Part shown: positions 52,793 through 62,530 of the stretch, in pieces
How the letters are laid out: each line of letters opens with the position of its first letter
Numbering within the stretch: position 1 is the first letter of the stretch
DNA from: Chryseosolibacter indicum
GTDB lineage: Bacteria; Bacteroidota; Bacteroidia; Cytophagales; Cyclobacteriaceae
Assembly: GCF_018598585.1 (NCBI RefSeq)
Contig: NZ_JAHESD010000006.1
Span: 62,001 to 126,000, forward strand
DNA length: 64,000 nt
Direction: 5' to 3'
Notes under the pieces: generated by a model
The model's database searches: none
The model's input: only the letters and a program-made list of their open reading frames with translations
Told to the model about the DNA's origin: nothing
Program-made: the position numbers and the translations under genes

Positions 52793-53977
52793 ATGATTAT
52801 GAGAATCGGGATTGAAGTCCAACGCCTATTTCGGAAACAGAAATTTGGTATTGAAACATCGGCTTTGCAACTTATTAAAAAACTGCAACAGAAGAACCCT
52901 TCCTGTGATTTCGTTATTTATGCTAAAGATGATGCTGATAAGAACTGTCTTCACGAGTCAGATAATCTGAAAGTAAGAACACTAACAGGTAAAGTATTCT
53001 TTGATTTCGAGCACGTATTCTTACCACTTGCTGCGAAAAACGACAGGGTTGACTTATTACATTGTACAGGTAATACAACTCCCTATTTCTCTTCCGTACC
53101 TATAGTACAGACCCTTCATGATGTGATATTCATGGATCCAATCGCTAAGACGGATTCATTATATCAGCGTTTCGGTAATCACTACAGAAGGAAGGTGGTT
53201 CCGGTTGTAACACCTAGAAGCGCATCCGTTATTACCGTGTCTGAATATGAAAAGAAACGCATTGTAAGTCGTTTAAATATTGATGAGCGGAAGATCAAAG
53301 TTATCTATAATGGCATTGATGAAGATCGCTTCTGCATTAAAGATGAACCTTTACTAGAAGGCGAGGTAAGAAAGCGTTATAGTCTTCCGGATCGTTTTGT
53401 GCTTTTCCTTGGCAATACTGCAGCAAGAAAAAATGCTTTAAGGGCTATTGAAGCTTATACAATTTATGCTTCCAGGGTAGAGAAACCACTTCCTATTGTT
53501 ACACCTGGACTTCCTGAAAAGTTTATTTCAGATCACCTCGCATCATTAAATGCACAGGACAAGATGAAGAACTTTGTATGTCCTGGATACATTAGAGATG
53601 AAGATCTCTCCTATTTATATAACTTAAGCACTATCTTCCTTTACCCTTCACTTTCCGAAGGATTTGGAATGCCTCTTGTAGAAGCCATGGCATGTGGCAC
53701 ACCTGTCATTACTTCGAATATTTCATGTTTACCGGAGATTGCAGGTAATGCAGCGCTTCTTGTCGACCCAACAAATACAAATGCGATTGCTGAGGCAATT
53801 GAACGCCTCCTGACCGATGAAGTACTACGTATTGATAAGGTAAATGAAGGATTAAACAATGCGTCAAGGTTTAGCTGGGACAAAACCGCAGATCAGGTAC
53901 TCGAGGTTTACGAAGAAGTGCTATACAACCAAAGGAAGGGCATGCATACTACTTCCCCGGTTGCATATGGCATCTGA
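52793..53977 (+). CDS. GT4 glycosyltransferase
   Basis: 394 residues, GT-B fold. KFGIETSALQLIKKL is near the start; VIYNGIDEDRF and LYPSLSEGFGMPLVEAMACGTPVITSNISCLPEIAGNAALLVDP form the donor site with the two Glu of EX7E. HDVIFMDPI contains a usual His-Asp. It adds a sugar from a nucleotide donor in assembly of the surface polysaccharide and is the last gene of the glycosyltransferase run. No flippase (Wzx) or polymerase (Wzy) is visible in the window. Confidence 0.93.
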   Translation: MIMRIGIEVQRLFRKQKFGIETSALQLIKKLQQKNPSCDFVIYAKDDADKNCLHESDNLKVRTLTGKVFFDFEHVFLPLAAKNDRVDLLHCTGNTTPYFSSVPIVQTLHDVIFMDPIAKTDSLYQRFGNHYRRKVVPVVTPRSASVITVSEYEKKRIVSRLNIDERKIKVIYNGIDEDRFCIKDEPLLEGEVRKRYSLPDRFVLFLGNTAARKNALRAIEAYTIYASRVEKPLPIVTPGLPEKFISDHLASLNAQDKMKNFVCPGYIRDEDLSYLYNLSTIFLYPSLSEGFGMPLVEAMACGTPVITSNISCLPEIAGNAALLVDPTNTNAIAEAIERLLTDEVLRIDKVNEGLNNASRFSWDKTADQVLEVYEEVLYNQRKGMHTTSPVAYGI

Positions 53978-54273
53978 TCAAATTAGTTTTTTGTACACAT
54001 GTCTGTAGCCTTCCTTTCTCAACACGCTATACATGCGGTAGGTTTTTAATTCATACAATCATTTGAATTAAAAAAAATTCACTCGAAGGTTAAGTGTGCT
54101 AATTAATCTTTTCGAAAGCATTTTAAGGGTACTAAGGCAAAAGAATTAAAATTTGCATTTCTATTACCCCTCTCTCACCTTCAAGAATAAGTGTTAACCC
54201 GCTGTACGGCATTCTTTTTTTATAGTTGCTTCAATCGATTGTCAACGCTTTAATCTTACCTCCTTACACATTT

Positions 54274-57200
54274 ATGAAATCTATAGTTGGTATCTGGATG
54301 ATATGCTTTGCATTCATCCAGGTAGGAATTGCCCAAGTAGATACTACTTATGTTTTCCGTACCGGAATGCCTTATGGAACATTGGATATCCGGTTAGCAA
54401 AATCTGCAGTACGTTATTATTATCTTGATGAAGGGAAAACCTTTAGTTTTCGAGAGTCCGCTCCTGGTGTAAAAACTAATACCTACAAAGATCTGACGTC
54501 GTGGGATTCAAGTCCTTACACGCAAGGGAGCCTACGCGAGAAGAATGGTAATACAGATGCCTTTATCATGAATTACCGTTTACTATTTCCAGCCAATTAT
54601 GATCCTAATTTTGCTGAAGGATATCCTCTTATTGTGATGACACATGGTGCCGGTGAACGCGGCAATTGTTGGGAAGGAGGATGTTACTGGTCTGATGATG
54701 CATGGCGACCTTCATCGAATACTCCTGCAGCGCCTACTACAGCAACCCACGACTTACTAAACAACGACCATAATCTTTTACATGGTGGAGAAGTACATCT
54801 TAGAGCAAGAAATCTTGCTGGTAACAAGCTCCCTAATGACCCGACATTAGCGCCAAGGGCCTTTCCTGGTTTTGTACTTTTCCCTCAGAATCTAAATGGA
54901 TGGGATGCAAACAATTCTCAGGATGCGATAAGACTTATACGTCTTATCATGAAGAAGTATAAAATTGATCAGAACAAAATTTATGTTCATGGTTTGTCCC
55001 AAGGAGGATATGGCACATTTGAGGTTATCAAAAGAGCCCCCTGGTTATTTGCTGCTGCATTACCTATGTCTGCTGTGAGTGATGCAGGAATAACAGGTGC
55101 ATCTTATGCAAGCGTGTTGGAAGATATGTCACACATACCACTCTGGATATTTCAAGGTGGTATTGATACAAATCCAACACCTACAAAAACGAGAGCATAT
55201 GTTAAACGGTTCAGAAATGGAGGCGTAGTAGTTCGTTACTCTGAGTACGCACATCTGGGACATGGTGTATGGAATACAGCTTATGACGAACCTGACTTTT
55301 TCTCCTGGATGCTCTCCAAGAACAAGGCAAACATTCACGTTTTTGGAGGAATCGCGGCAGTATGCAAGACTAACGGACAAGGTGCAAAGATGGCACTCGC
55401 AAAAGGGTTTATGGCGTACCAATGGGAAAAGGATGGTGCCATTATTCCAGATGCAAACGGACCTATATTCACAGCAAGCGAGCCTGGTGTATATAGAGCA
55501 CGATTCAGCAGAGTAGCGAATCCAACAGAAGAACAATGGAACCGATGGTCTGCCCCGGTTACAATTATTGAAAGTAATCCACCACAGGCTAAGATGGAAC
55601 AAACCGGAACTGTAGTATTAAAAGATCTTAATAACTACAACGATGTAAAACTAAATGCTATTGGCGACTTCGCACACTACTATTGGTATAAAGATGGCGT
55701 GCTACTAGACTTATACGGAAATGAAGACGACACAACACAACATCCTGTTTTCAAACAAGGCACTTGCACCAACCTTCCTGCTTGTGCTGGTAATGGCTTA
55801 TACACACTTGTTACTGCAGGCCTTGATAACTGTCCAAGTCCTCCTTCAGAAGGCAAGCAGATCTACTTTAACAACCAGGCGCCTGTAACCATAACAGCAC
55901 CTACTGCCTTTACCGGAAGTGCTACCTCTCCTTCTGGTGCATCTTTAAGGTGGAATGATATTTCAGAAAATGAAGGTGGATTTGAAATATGGAGAAGAAA
56001 AATTACTGGCACCAATACTTACAGCAGATGGGCCATGGCCACCCTTACGAGTGCTAACATCACATCCTTTACTGACTCGAGACTGGAACCTTCTTCAACA
56101 TATCAATATAAAATAAGAGCAGTTGGAAATGTAGGAAGGTCCGACTATACGCCAATGGCTTCCAACCAATTCCTGATAATTACTACACAGGCGGACGATG
56201 TTCTTCCTACAACGCCGATGAATTTACAAGCATCAGAAACCGGGATAAAAGAAATAACGCTCAACTGGGAGGCTTCTACCGATAATACAGGAGTAAGATA
56301 TTACGAAATCATATTAAAAGAAGATAGTATAGTAGTAACACCTAATGCTTTAAATGTTTATACACTAAAAGGTCTTAAATTAAATAAGAAGTACACGATT
56401 GCTGTAAGGGCTGTAGACTTGGGAGGAAACAAAAGCAACGTAAGTAATGGCGTTAATGCAAGTACGTTTTTAAATGGTCTATATTATAAACACAGTACAG
56501 GTGGCTGGAATGATCTGGATGTGATTGACTGGAATATAGCAGAGTTTACCGGAAAGGTACCTGATATTACACTAACTCCGCGCACACAGGAAGATTATTT
56601 CAATTTTGAATTTAACGGATATCTCTACATATCAACAGGTGGTGTTTATCAATTCCGAACTACTTCAGATGACGGAAGTCGCCTCACACTGAATGACAGT
56701 GTTATTGTGAACAATGACGGTCTTCATGGGGATGTAACAATTACTAGTACTAATTTGAACTTATCCCCCGGTCCTCAGTTGTTTAATGTAAAGTATTTTG
56801 AATATACAGGTGGTAATACCTTAACTGTACAGTATAAAGGACCTGACAGCAAGAACAATTGGATTACTATCCCCGCCCCAGCCTACAGAAGTGGAATTGC
56901 TGAAACAATTCCGCCAACGGTTATCATAACTACTCCTGTCAACAATGCTTCATTCATTACAGGTTCTTCTGTTACTATAAACGCGACAGCTACCGATCCA
57001 GATGGAAGCGTATCAAAAGTTGAATTTTTTGAAGGTGCTACAAAGCTAGGTGAAGATACCTCCTCACCTTACAGTTTCACCTGGATTAATGTACCTTCGG
57101 GATCATATTCTTTAACAGCAAAAGCTATTGACGACTCTGGCACAACAGGTACTTCGTCAGCCATTAATATTACGGTGGTAAACAACACACCTCCTGTAGT

Positions 57201-58287
57201 AAGTATTACCTCTCCTGCTAACAATGCAAGTTTTACAGCACCAACTTCCGTTATTATAAACGCAAGTGCATCTGATGCTGATGGAAGCGTATCAAAAGTT
57301 GAATTCTTCCAGGGTACTACAAAGCTAGGTGAAGACGTCTCCTCACCTTACACTTTCACCTGGGCTAATGTATCTGCTGGATCATATTCTCTAACAGCGA
57401 AGGCTACTGATAACAACGGCACTGCTACTACTTCTTCTGTTATTAATATTACGGTAAGCAATACGCCACCTGTAGCAAGTATTACTTCTCCTGCTAACAA
57501 CGCAAGTTTTACAGCGCCAGCCTCCATCACAATCAATGCAAGTGCATCTGATGCCAATGGAAGTGTATCAAAAGTTGAATTCTTTCAGGGTACTACAAAG
57601 CTAGGTGAAGACACCTCCTCACCTTACACTTTCATCTGGACTGATGTATCAGCTGGATCATATTCTTTAACAGCGAAAGCTACTGATAACAACGGAGCCA
57701 TAACTACTTCTTCGGTTATTAATATAACCGTTGGGAACAGCAATCCACCGCCGATAGTAAGTATTACTTCACCTGATAACAATGCGGGTTTTACAGCTCC
57801 CGCTTCCATTACCATTAATGTCAATGCTTCTGATCCCGGAGAAAGTGTTGCCAAAGTTGAGTTCTTTAACGGGGCAACAAAACTTGGAGAAGATACTTCG
57901 TCACCTTATTCATTCAACTGGACTAACGTGAGTGCTGGCAGTTATCAGTTAACAGCAAAAGCAACTGATAACCGCGGGTTGACGTCTACTTCAGCTATTG
58001 TTAACGTTACTGTGAGTAGTAGTAACCCTACGATCAGCATTTACCCTAATCCGGCTCCCCCTAACTCAAGCATAACAGTAACAGGGAGTGGAATGGGCAC
58101 GCAGTCAGTTCGGGTGAGACTTACAAGCCTGTTGGGAGAAACTTATTATGATAATACATTCAGTGCTAGTACATTTACTCAAGGTGTTTCCATTACACCT
58201 ACTAAAAGAATGTATGCTGGCGTTTATATTATTACTGTACAACAGGGAAGTACTGTTATCAGAGAGCTTATCCTAATTAGAAATTAA
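54274..58287 (+). CDS. Giant T9SS-exported esterase with FN3, PA14 and Ig-like repeats
   Basis: 1337 residues with a signal peptide (IVGIWMICFAFIQVGIAQ). Domains in order: an alpha/beta hydrolase like PHB depolymerase/CE1 esterases (MTHGAGERG oxyanion loop, nucleophile Ser242 in GLSQGGYG, HLGHGVW with a His); an Ig-like part; one or two FN3 modules (~536-730); a PA14-like lectin module (~731-860); four tandem ~92-residue Ig-like repeats (~880-1249); and a type A T9SS C-terminal domain starting ISIYPNPAPPNS and ending VIRELILIRN. It should be secreted and cleaved or anchored at the cell surface, there to remove ester groups from a polysaccharide. The ATG at 54274 gives the best signal peptide. 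Confidence 0.9.
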   Translation: MKSIVGIWMICFAFIQVGIAQVDTTYVFRTGMPYGTLDIRLAKSAVRYYYLDEGKTFSFRESAPGVKTNTYKDLTSWDSSPYTQGSLREKNGNTDAFIMNYRLLFPANYDPNFAEGYPLIVMTHGAGERGNCWEGGCYWSDDAWRPSSNTPAAPTTATHDLLNNDHNLLHGGEVHLRARNLAGNKLPNDPTLAPRAFPGFVLFPQNLNGWDANNSQDAIRLIRLIMKKYKIDQNKIYVHGLSQGGYGTFEVIKRAPWLFAAALPMSAVSDAGITGASYASVLEDMSHIPLWIFQGGIDTNPTPTKTRAYVKRFRNGGVVVRYSEYAHLGHGVWNTAYDEPDFFSWMLSKNKANIHVFGGIAAVCKTNGQGAKMALAKGFMAYQWEKDGAIIPDANGPIFTASEPGVYRARFSRVANPTEEQWNRWSAPVTIIESNPPQAKMEQTGTVVLKDLNNYNDVKLNAIGDFAHYYWYKDGVLLDLYGNEDDTTQHPVFKQGTCTNLPACAGNGLYTLVTAGLDNCPSPPSEGKQIYFNNQAPVTITAPTAFTGSATSPSGASLRWNDISENEGGFEIWRRKITGTNTYSRWAMATLTSANITSFTDSRLEPSSTYQYKIRAVGNVGRSDYTPMASNQFLIITTQADDVLPTTPMNLQASETGIKEITLNWEASTDNTGVRYYEIILKEDSIVVTPNALNVYTLKGLKLNKKYTIAVRAVDLGGNKSNVSNGVNASTFLNGLYYKHSTGGWNDLDVIDWNIAEFTGKVPDITLTPRTQEDYFNFEFNGYLYISTGGVYQFRTTSDDGSRLTLNDSVIVNNDGLHGDVTITSTNLNLSPGPQLFNVKYFEYTGGNTLTVQYKGPDSKNNWITIPAPAYRSGIAETIPPTVIITTPVNNASFITGSSVTINATATDPDGSVSKVEFFEGATKLGEDTSSPYSFTWINVPSGSYSLTAKAIDDSGTTGTSSAINITVVNNTPPVVSITSPANNASFTAPTSVIINASASDADGSVSKVEFFQGTTKLGEDVSSPYTFTWANVSAGSYSLTAKATDNNGTATTSSVINITVSNTPPVASITSPANNASFTAPASITINASASDANGSVSKVEFFQGTTKLGEDTSSPYTFIWTDVSAGSYSLTAKATDNNGAITTSSVINITVGNSNPPPIVSITSPDNNAGFTAPASITINVNASDPGESVAKVEFFNGATKLGEDTSSPYSFNWTNVSAGSYQLTAKATDNRGLTSTSAIVNVTVSSSNPTISIYPNPAPPNSSITVTGSGMGTQSVRVRLTSLLGETYYDNTFSASTFTQGVSITPTKRMYAGVYIITVQQGSTVIRELILIRN
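56911..58020 (+). repeat. Four tandem coding repeats (Ig-like modules)
   Basis: Units begin near 56911, 57187, 57463 and 57742, so 276-279 bp each, in phase with the reading frame. Segments such as KVEFFxGxTKLGEDxSSPY and SAGSYSLTAKATDNNG recur. Units 2 and 3 are very similar at the DNA level; unit 4 is the most diverged. This suggests recent duplication or gene-conversion. Confidence 0.88.
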
Positions 58288-58315
58288 TAGTGTGAATATT
58301 TAACAAGTTATCGTT

Positions 58316-59410
58316 GTGAGACTGCTCAAGTTCATTTTAATTAACATTATCACTTTTACAGTACTATTACTTATTATTAACTGGGCCTGCGGTTTATACC
58401 TGAAGAAAGGCAATACGCAGGCTTCGCGTGATGCGCTGCCCAATTACCAGGCAGATCCTGATTACGCAAAACAAATTTTCAAAGATTACAATAGTGTTAA
58501 ACACATCTACGAGCCTTTTGTAGGATGGAAGTGTCTTCCCTACCACGGAAAAACACTTACTATCTCTAAGGAAGGCGAGCGGGTTCATACGCCCACGGAT
58601 ACAACTTCCCGGGCAAAGGTTGTTCATTTTTTCGGTGGCTCTACGATGTGGGGAGAAGGCTCCGACGACCAACATACAATACCTGCATTGTTTAATCAAA
58701 GCAATCCACAGTATCTGGTTTACAATCACGGCCAGCTTGCATACAATACAAGGCAGGAAGTAGATGCACTTATCACGCTTTACTCTAAAAACAAACATGC
58801 TGACCTGGTAATATTTTACGATGGTGTGAATGACGCCGCGTTTCTATGCCCGAAAGAAATTACGCAACTACCTGCTCATCGTCTTGTTCCAATGTATCGG
58901 GACAAGATTTACGTTGGTAAGTCTGCGGTGGTTAAAGAATTGCTTATTGATATCTTCCTGGATAATATTCTTAAAGTGATTCACAAGTTCACCTACAAAC
59001 CAACAGCCGATAATTCGTTATATGACTGCGTTAGCGATCCTGCCAAAGCAGAAGAGATTGCAGAGATTATGATGAAGAACTGGGAACTGGCACATGAAAT
59101 AATTACACAGCGCGGCGGGAAGTTTATTGCTATTTTACAACCAGCAGCCTTTGTTGGCGCACCGCGTACCGATCATCTTAAATTAGATGAAGCACTGGGT
59201 GAGAACTTCAGATCTGTATATACAAACATCAAAAGGAAAATAGCAGAACGTAAACATCCATGGATCTTTGATATGACAGACAAGTTTGATGGAGATGAAC
59301 TGATCTATATTGACTTTTGTCACGTCTCCTCCAATGGCAACGAAATCATTGCCAGGGAGATTTCTTCGGTGGTTAATAATATAAACGGCCAAGAGGCTAT
59401 TACGCAATAG
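58316..59410 (+). CDS. Membrane-anchored SGNH hydrolase-like protein
   Basis: 364 residues, GTG start (no ATG is suitable). One N-terminal helix (FILINIITFTVLLLIINWACGL) anchors the protein, with the domain outside. The catalytic set is visible: Ser109 in FFGGSTMWGEG, Gly139 in NHG, Asn172 in DGVND, and Asp333/His336 in YIDFCHVSSNG. Comparable proteins in polysaccharide clusters add or remove acetyl groups. It starts 28 bp after the T9SS protein and probably shares its transcript; a strong terminator follows. Confidence 0.85.
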   Translation: MRLLKFILINIITFTVLLLIINWACGLYLKKGNTQASRDALPNYQADPDYAKQIFKDYNSVKHIYEPFVGWKCLPYHGKTLTISKEGERVHTPTDTTSRAKVVHFFGGSTMWGEGSDDQHTIPALFNQSNPQYLVYNHGQLAYNTRQEVDALITLYSKNKHADLVIFYDGVNDAAFLCPKEITQLPAHRLVPMYRDKIYVGKSAVVKELLIDIFLDNILKVIHKFTYKPTADNSLYDCVSDPAKAEEIAEIMMKNWELAHEIITQRGGKFIAILQPAAFVGAPRTDHLKLDEALGENFRSVYTNIKRKIAERKHPWIFDMTDKFDGDELIYIDFCHVSSNGNEIIAREISSVVNNINGQEAITQ

Positions 59411-59433
59411 TCTTACCAAACATTCGCAAAAGC

Positions 59434-59466
59434 AAGCTGAAGATTCTCATCTTCAGCTTTTTTATT
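59434..59466 (+). terminator. Strong intrinsic terminator after the polysaccharide region
   Basis: An 11-bp perfect stem (AAGCTGAAGAT with its complement), loop TCTC, then a T-rich tail TTTTTTATTT, starting 23 bp after the stop of the SGNH gene. Confidence 0.92.
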
Positions 59467-59745
59467 TGCGCCCACTCTCACACTATTATGTGTATATACC
59501 TACGTATTATATTATAAGATTATAAGGATGCACTCCGTACACCAACATGACAGAATACATTCCCGTAACAGAAATGTTTAGCCGGGTTAAAAATTACATC
59601 TTCCTTTAAACTTGAGTACAATGTGAAATGCTCCTTTAAACAGATCTAACATAGTCGCTGCCTCTAATATTATTCTAATTTTACATTACAACTACCTTGT
59701 AAGTATTGCGCGATATCATGCTCATTTTCGCATCAGTATCTCCTA

Positions 59746-59753
59746 TACATTTG
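59746..59753 (+). promoter_or_regulatory. Possible Bacteroidota -7 element of the lipoprotein gene
   Basis: TACATTTG fits TAnnTTTG exactly, 20 bp before the ATG at 59774. A T-rich TTTTCG lies about 20 bp upstream at the -33 position but is not a perfect TTTG. Confidence 0.5.
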
Positions 59754-59773
59754 TTCAAATTTTAAACCACACT

Positions 59774-60475
59774 ATGAACAAATTTTCAAAGCTCATCAAA
59801 AAATCAAGTTTATTGTTAATGGCCGCTGGGTTTACAGTAGCGGTGTCATCATGTGAAGGAGACGAAGGACCGGTTGGCCCAATAGGACCTAAAGGAGATA
59901 TTGGTGAAACCGGTGCTGCTGGTGCTAAGGGAGAAGCAGGTGAGACTGCAATGAAAAAAGCAGGCTATTTTGAAGGAACCATTAAAGGAACAAGACAAGA
60001 CGGAACTGCATTTGAAGAATCCTTTAAATATGAATACTCAGATGATGCTGTTAATTTCCTTGATTATGCATCCAGAGTTGCAGTTTCAGGAATGTCCATA
60101 GAACGTTATCGCGATGGCAATTATGCAGATTACAACCCTTACATGTACATTAGTGGATATTTTTCAGATAATGGAGGAAATGAAACTTGGATAGGCTCTG
60201 ATTTCCAAATTTACTTCGGAAAAGAACTTAGCCCTTCCAAATATTTTCGATTTGAAGCAGACACATATGAAAACGGCGATAGTTCTATAGAACCTGCTAC
60301 ATTTGCAACTACCAACTATGTTTATGATACAACTACTGGTAAGTTGAGCTTCAACTTTAACTATCACGATGCGGGTCAGCACAACTCTACAGGTAACGAG
60401 GTAACGATCACTGGTAAATTCAATTCTGGTGATTCAAAATTCTATAGTGAAATTGTAAGCAGAAAAAGCAACTAA
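59774..60475 (+). CDS. Lipoprotein with short collagen-like segment
   Basis: 233 residues. The signal ends in a lipobox (VAVSSC), so the Cys would be lipid-modified. Directly after comes a stretch of Gly-x-y triplets (GDEGPVGPIGPKGDIG and on to GAKGEAGE), about ten triplets. The remaining ~175 residues are a beta-rich domain (YFEGTIKGTRQDGTAFEESFKYEYSDD ... EVTITGKFNSGDSKFYSEIVSRK) that I do not recognise. Such collagen-like lipoproteins are frequent in Bacteroidota; the stalk may lift the domain off the membrane (inference). Single gene with its own promoter-like site and terminator. Confidence 0.87.
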   Translation: MNKFSKLIKKSSLLLMAAGFTVAVSSCEGDEGPVGPIGPKGDIGETGAAGAKGEAGETAMKKAGYFEGTIKGTRQDGTAFEESFKYEYSDDAVNFLDYASRVAVSGMSIERYRDGNYADYNPYMYISGYFSDNGGNETWIGSDFQIYFGKELSPSKYFRFEADTYENGDSSIEPATFATTNYVYDTTTGKLSFNFNYHDAGQHNSTGNEVTITGKFNSGDSKFYSEIVSRKSN

Positions 60476-60503
60476 CCTATACTTATACCTTACTTATAAA
60501 ACC

Positions 60504-60540
60504 AGAGACTGCCCTTCAGGAGCAGTCTCTTCGCTTTTAT
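60504..60540. terminator. Bidirectional terminator between lipoprotein and YhdH-type genes
   Basis: A 9-bp stem AGAGACTGC/GCAGTCTCT (60504-60512 with 60522-60530), loop of 9 nt, followed on the plus strand by TCGCTTTTAT. On the minus strand a T-rich tail also follows, serving the convergent gene that ends at 60554. Confidence 0.8.
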
Positions 60541-60553
60541 AGATACTTAAAAA

Positions 60554-61612
60554 TTAATTCAATACCGCACCGCTTAGGACTTCGCTAATCATTGCATCCT
60601 GAGGTTTGCAACACTCTTCATACAACTTAACTACTACACGTCCTCTTGTTTTTCCTTCCATGATTGCGTCGATGTAAACATCCTTTAATTCTTCAAGGTC
60701 TACTTCGTGTGCTATCGCAGATAGTTTATCGGTTACGTTCCATTCATTCATCAACTTATTCCATAGTTTCATTCTTAGCGACATTGGTGTTTGGCCTGCA
60801 CCAATTCCTAAAAGGTTGATACCATTGAGAATGAAAGGATAAATAGCGGATTCAAGCTTAGTAGAAGAAAGCAGTCCGGTTGCTACTACACAGCCATCCC
60901 GTTTACAACATTTTATCAAAGTACTTAATGTATTTCCTCCTACGGTATCCAATGCTCCTGCCCACTTGGCACGTGCCAATGGTCTTCCGGAACAATCATT
61001 GACAAATTCTCTGGGCTCAACATGTGTAGCACCCAAAAACTTAAGATAATCAGTTGCTTCTTTTTTACCGGTAATAGCAATTACTTCATATCCTGCTTTA
61101 GCAAAAATTGCTACTGCAAGGCTACCGACACCACCTGTTGCGCCTGTTACTACCAAAGGACCGTACTCTGGCATCTGGCCCATCAGTTCCATTTTATACA
61201 ATGCATAAGCGGCAGTGAAACCAGCTGTACCAATGGTCATACAATCTTTGCAGTTGAGACCTTTAGGTCTTGGAATGACCCATTCCTCAGGCACCCGAAT
61301 ATATTCAGCAAACGCACCAGAGGTATTCATGCCAAGGTCATAGCCGGTAATGAACACTTCATCGCCTGGTTTGAATTTAGAGGACAAGCTGTGTTCGACA
61401 GTACCCGCTGCTTCAATACCAGGTGTATGTGGAAAATTCTTGGTTATACCTTTATGGCCGGTAGCAGAGAGTCCATCTTTGTAATTCAATGCTGAATAAT
61501 GAACTCTGATTAATACATCGCCAGCAGGTAAATCATCTATTGAACGATGTATAATATCACGCTCGAACGTGCCGTTAGGTGTTTCTGTGATTCGGAGTGC
61601 TTTAAAGTACAT
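60554..61612 (-). CDS. Zinc-independent MDR oxidoreductase, YhdH/AcuI type
   Basis: 352 residues. MDR fold: ALNYKDGLSATGHKGITKNFPHTPGIEAAGTVEHS is the YhdH/YhfP signature, FITGYDLGMNTSGAFAEYIRVP follows, and VVTGATGGVGSLAVAIFAKAGYEVIAITGK binds NADPH. AcuI-type members reduce acrylyl-CoA to propionyl-CoA; others are of unknown substrate. The catalytic zinc cysteines of alcohol dehydrogenases are absent. The C-terminus is about 20 residues longer than usual (CCKPQDAMISEVLSGAVLN). Cytoplasmic. Single gene. Confidence 0.92.
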   Translation of the reverse strand: MYFKALRITETPNGTFERDIIHRSIDDLPAGDVLIRVHYSALNYKDGLSATGHKGITKNFPHTPGIEAAGTVEHSLSSKFKPGDEVFITGYDLGMNTSGAFAEYIRVPEEWVIPRPKGLNCKDCMTIGTAGFTAAYALYKMELMGQMPEYGPLVVTGATGGVGSLAVAIFAKAGYEVIAITGKKEATDYLKFLGATHVEPREFVNDCSGRPLARAKWAGALDTVGGNTLSTLIKCCKRDGCVVATGLLSSTKLESAIYPFILNGINLLGIGAGQTPMSLRMKLWNKLMNEWNVTDKLSAIAHEVDLEELKDVYIDAIMEGKTRGRVVVKLYEECCKPQDAMISEVLSGAVLN

Positions 61613-61751
61613 GAGGTTAATTATGATGGTTGAGAGTCTGATTTAATGGTTAAAAAAAGCGTACCCTCCTGCCGGTATTTTCCGAAATCGAAAGAAAATA
61701 CATTGTACTAAATTGATGAATTCAATGGTGTGAAAAAAAATCTATATAATT

Positions 61752-61776
61752 AAAAAAGCTTGTTCGATTAACAAGC
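61752..61776 (-). terminator. Intrinsic terminator of the dprE1-dprE2-like operon
   Basis: GCTTGTT/AACAAGC stem (61758-61764 with 61770-61776), 5-nt loop. On the minus strand it is followed by six T (AAAAAA at 61752-61757 on plus). It lies 20 bp after the stop of the SDR gene. Confidence 0.82.
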
Positions 61777-61795
61777 CTCTTCAAACATTCAAATA

Positions 61796-62530
61796 TTATA
61801 ATTTCATCTTTTTAAATATCGGCTCCGGGATAGATTTAATTGTATACATCACCAATCGCCACACTCCGCGCGTGTAAATTGTGTTCTTCTTATTTGCTAC
61901 TGCATTATAAATGTCTTCAGCTACTTCCTGAGGCTGCGCCGTGAGAGGTCCTGGAGTTTTCATACCATCAAGCATCCTGGTTTTAACAAATCCAGGTTTA
62001 ACGGTGAGTACGTGAACACCCGATTTACAAAGTCTGTTTCGTAAGCCTGAGAGATACGCTGTAAATCCAGCTTTGGCACTTCCATAAATGTAATTACTCT
62101 GGCGACCCCGCTCTCCTGCAACGGAACTTATACCTACGATGGTACCTTGTTTCCTTGCTTCCATATCGTTGGCAATAATATTCAGAATGGAAACTGCACC
62201 TACATAGTTACTAACTAAAATTTCTTCGCACATCTTCCAATCGTATTGTGCCTTTGTCTGATCGCCCAGAAACCCGAATACACAGAATACGATATCAGGT
62301 TTTACTGGCAGCTGGTTATAAAACTCCTGATGATTTGCTATTTCCATCGCATCAAATCGCGCGATTTCAACCTTTGCACGCTGACGTATTTCAATATCAG
62401 CTTTTATTACTTGTAACTTCTCAAGATTACGTGCGGCTAAAGTAAGCGTATAGCCTTGTGTACCAAATTTTCTCGCTATGGCCAAAGCCATATCGGACGT
62501 AGCCCCTAGTATTAATGCGTTTTTCGACAT
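61796..62530 (-). CDS. DprE2-like SDR (2-keto reductase of a DprE1/E2 pair)
   Basis: 244 residues. LILGATSDMALAIARKFG is the cofactor loop, FDAMEIANHQEF and IVFCVFGFLGDQ follow, and YIYGSAKAGF carries the Tyr/Lys. The blocks SSVAGERGRQSNYIYGSAKAG and VKPGFVKTRM, and the C-terminal FKKMKL, resemble mycobacterial DprE2 (decaprenylphosphoryl-2-keto-ribose reductase). The start overlaps the DprE1-like stop as ATGA, so the two are translationally coupled. The likely reaction is reduction of a polyprenyl-phosphate 2-ketopentose to its 2'-epimer; the actual sugar here is not known. Confidence 0.87.
   Translation of the reverse strand: MSKNALILGATSDMALAIARKFGTQGYTLTLAARNLEKLQVIKADIEIRQRAKVEIARFDAMEIANHQEFYNQLPVKPDIVFCVFGFLGDQTKAQYDWKMCEEILVSNYVGAVSILNIIANDMEARKQGTIVGISSVAGERGRQSNYIYGSAKAGFTAYLSGLRNRLCKSGVHVLTVKPGFVKTRMLDGMKTPGPLTAQPQEVAEDIYNAVANKKNTIYTRGVWRLVMYTIKSIPEPIFKKMKL

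Larger units (their letters stand above)
59411..59773. other. Intergenic region with terminator and promoter only
   Basis: 363 bp between the SGNH gene and the collagen-like lipoprotein gene. It holds the terminator at 59434-59466 and a -7-like element at 59746. The remaining AT-rich sequence shows nothing I can assign. Confidence 0.6.
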
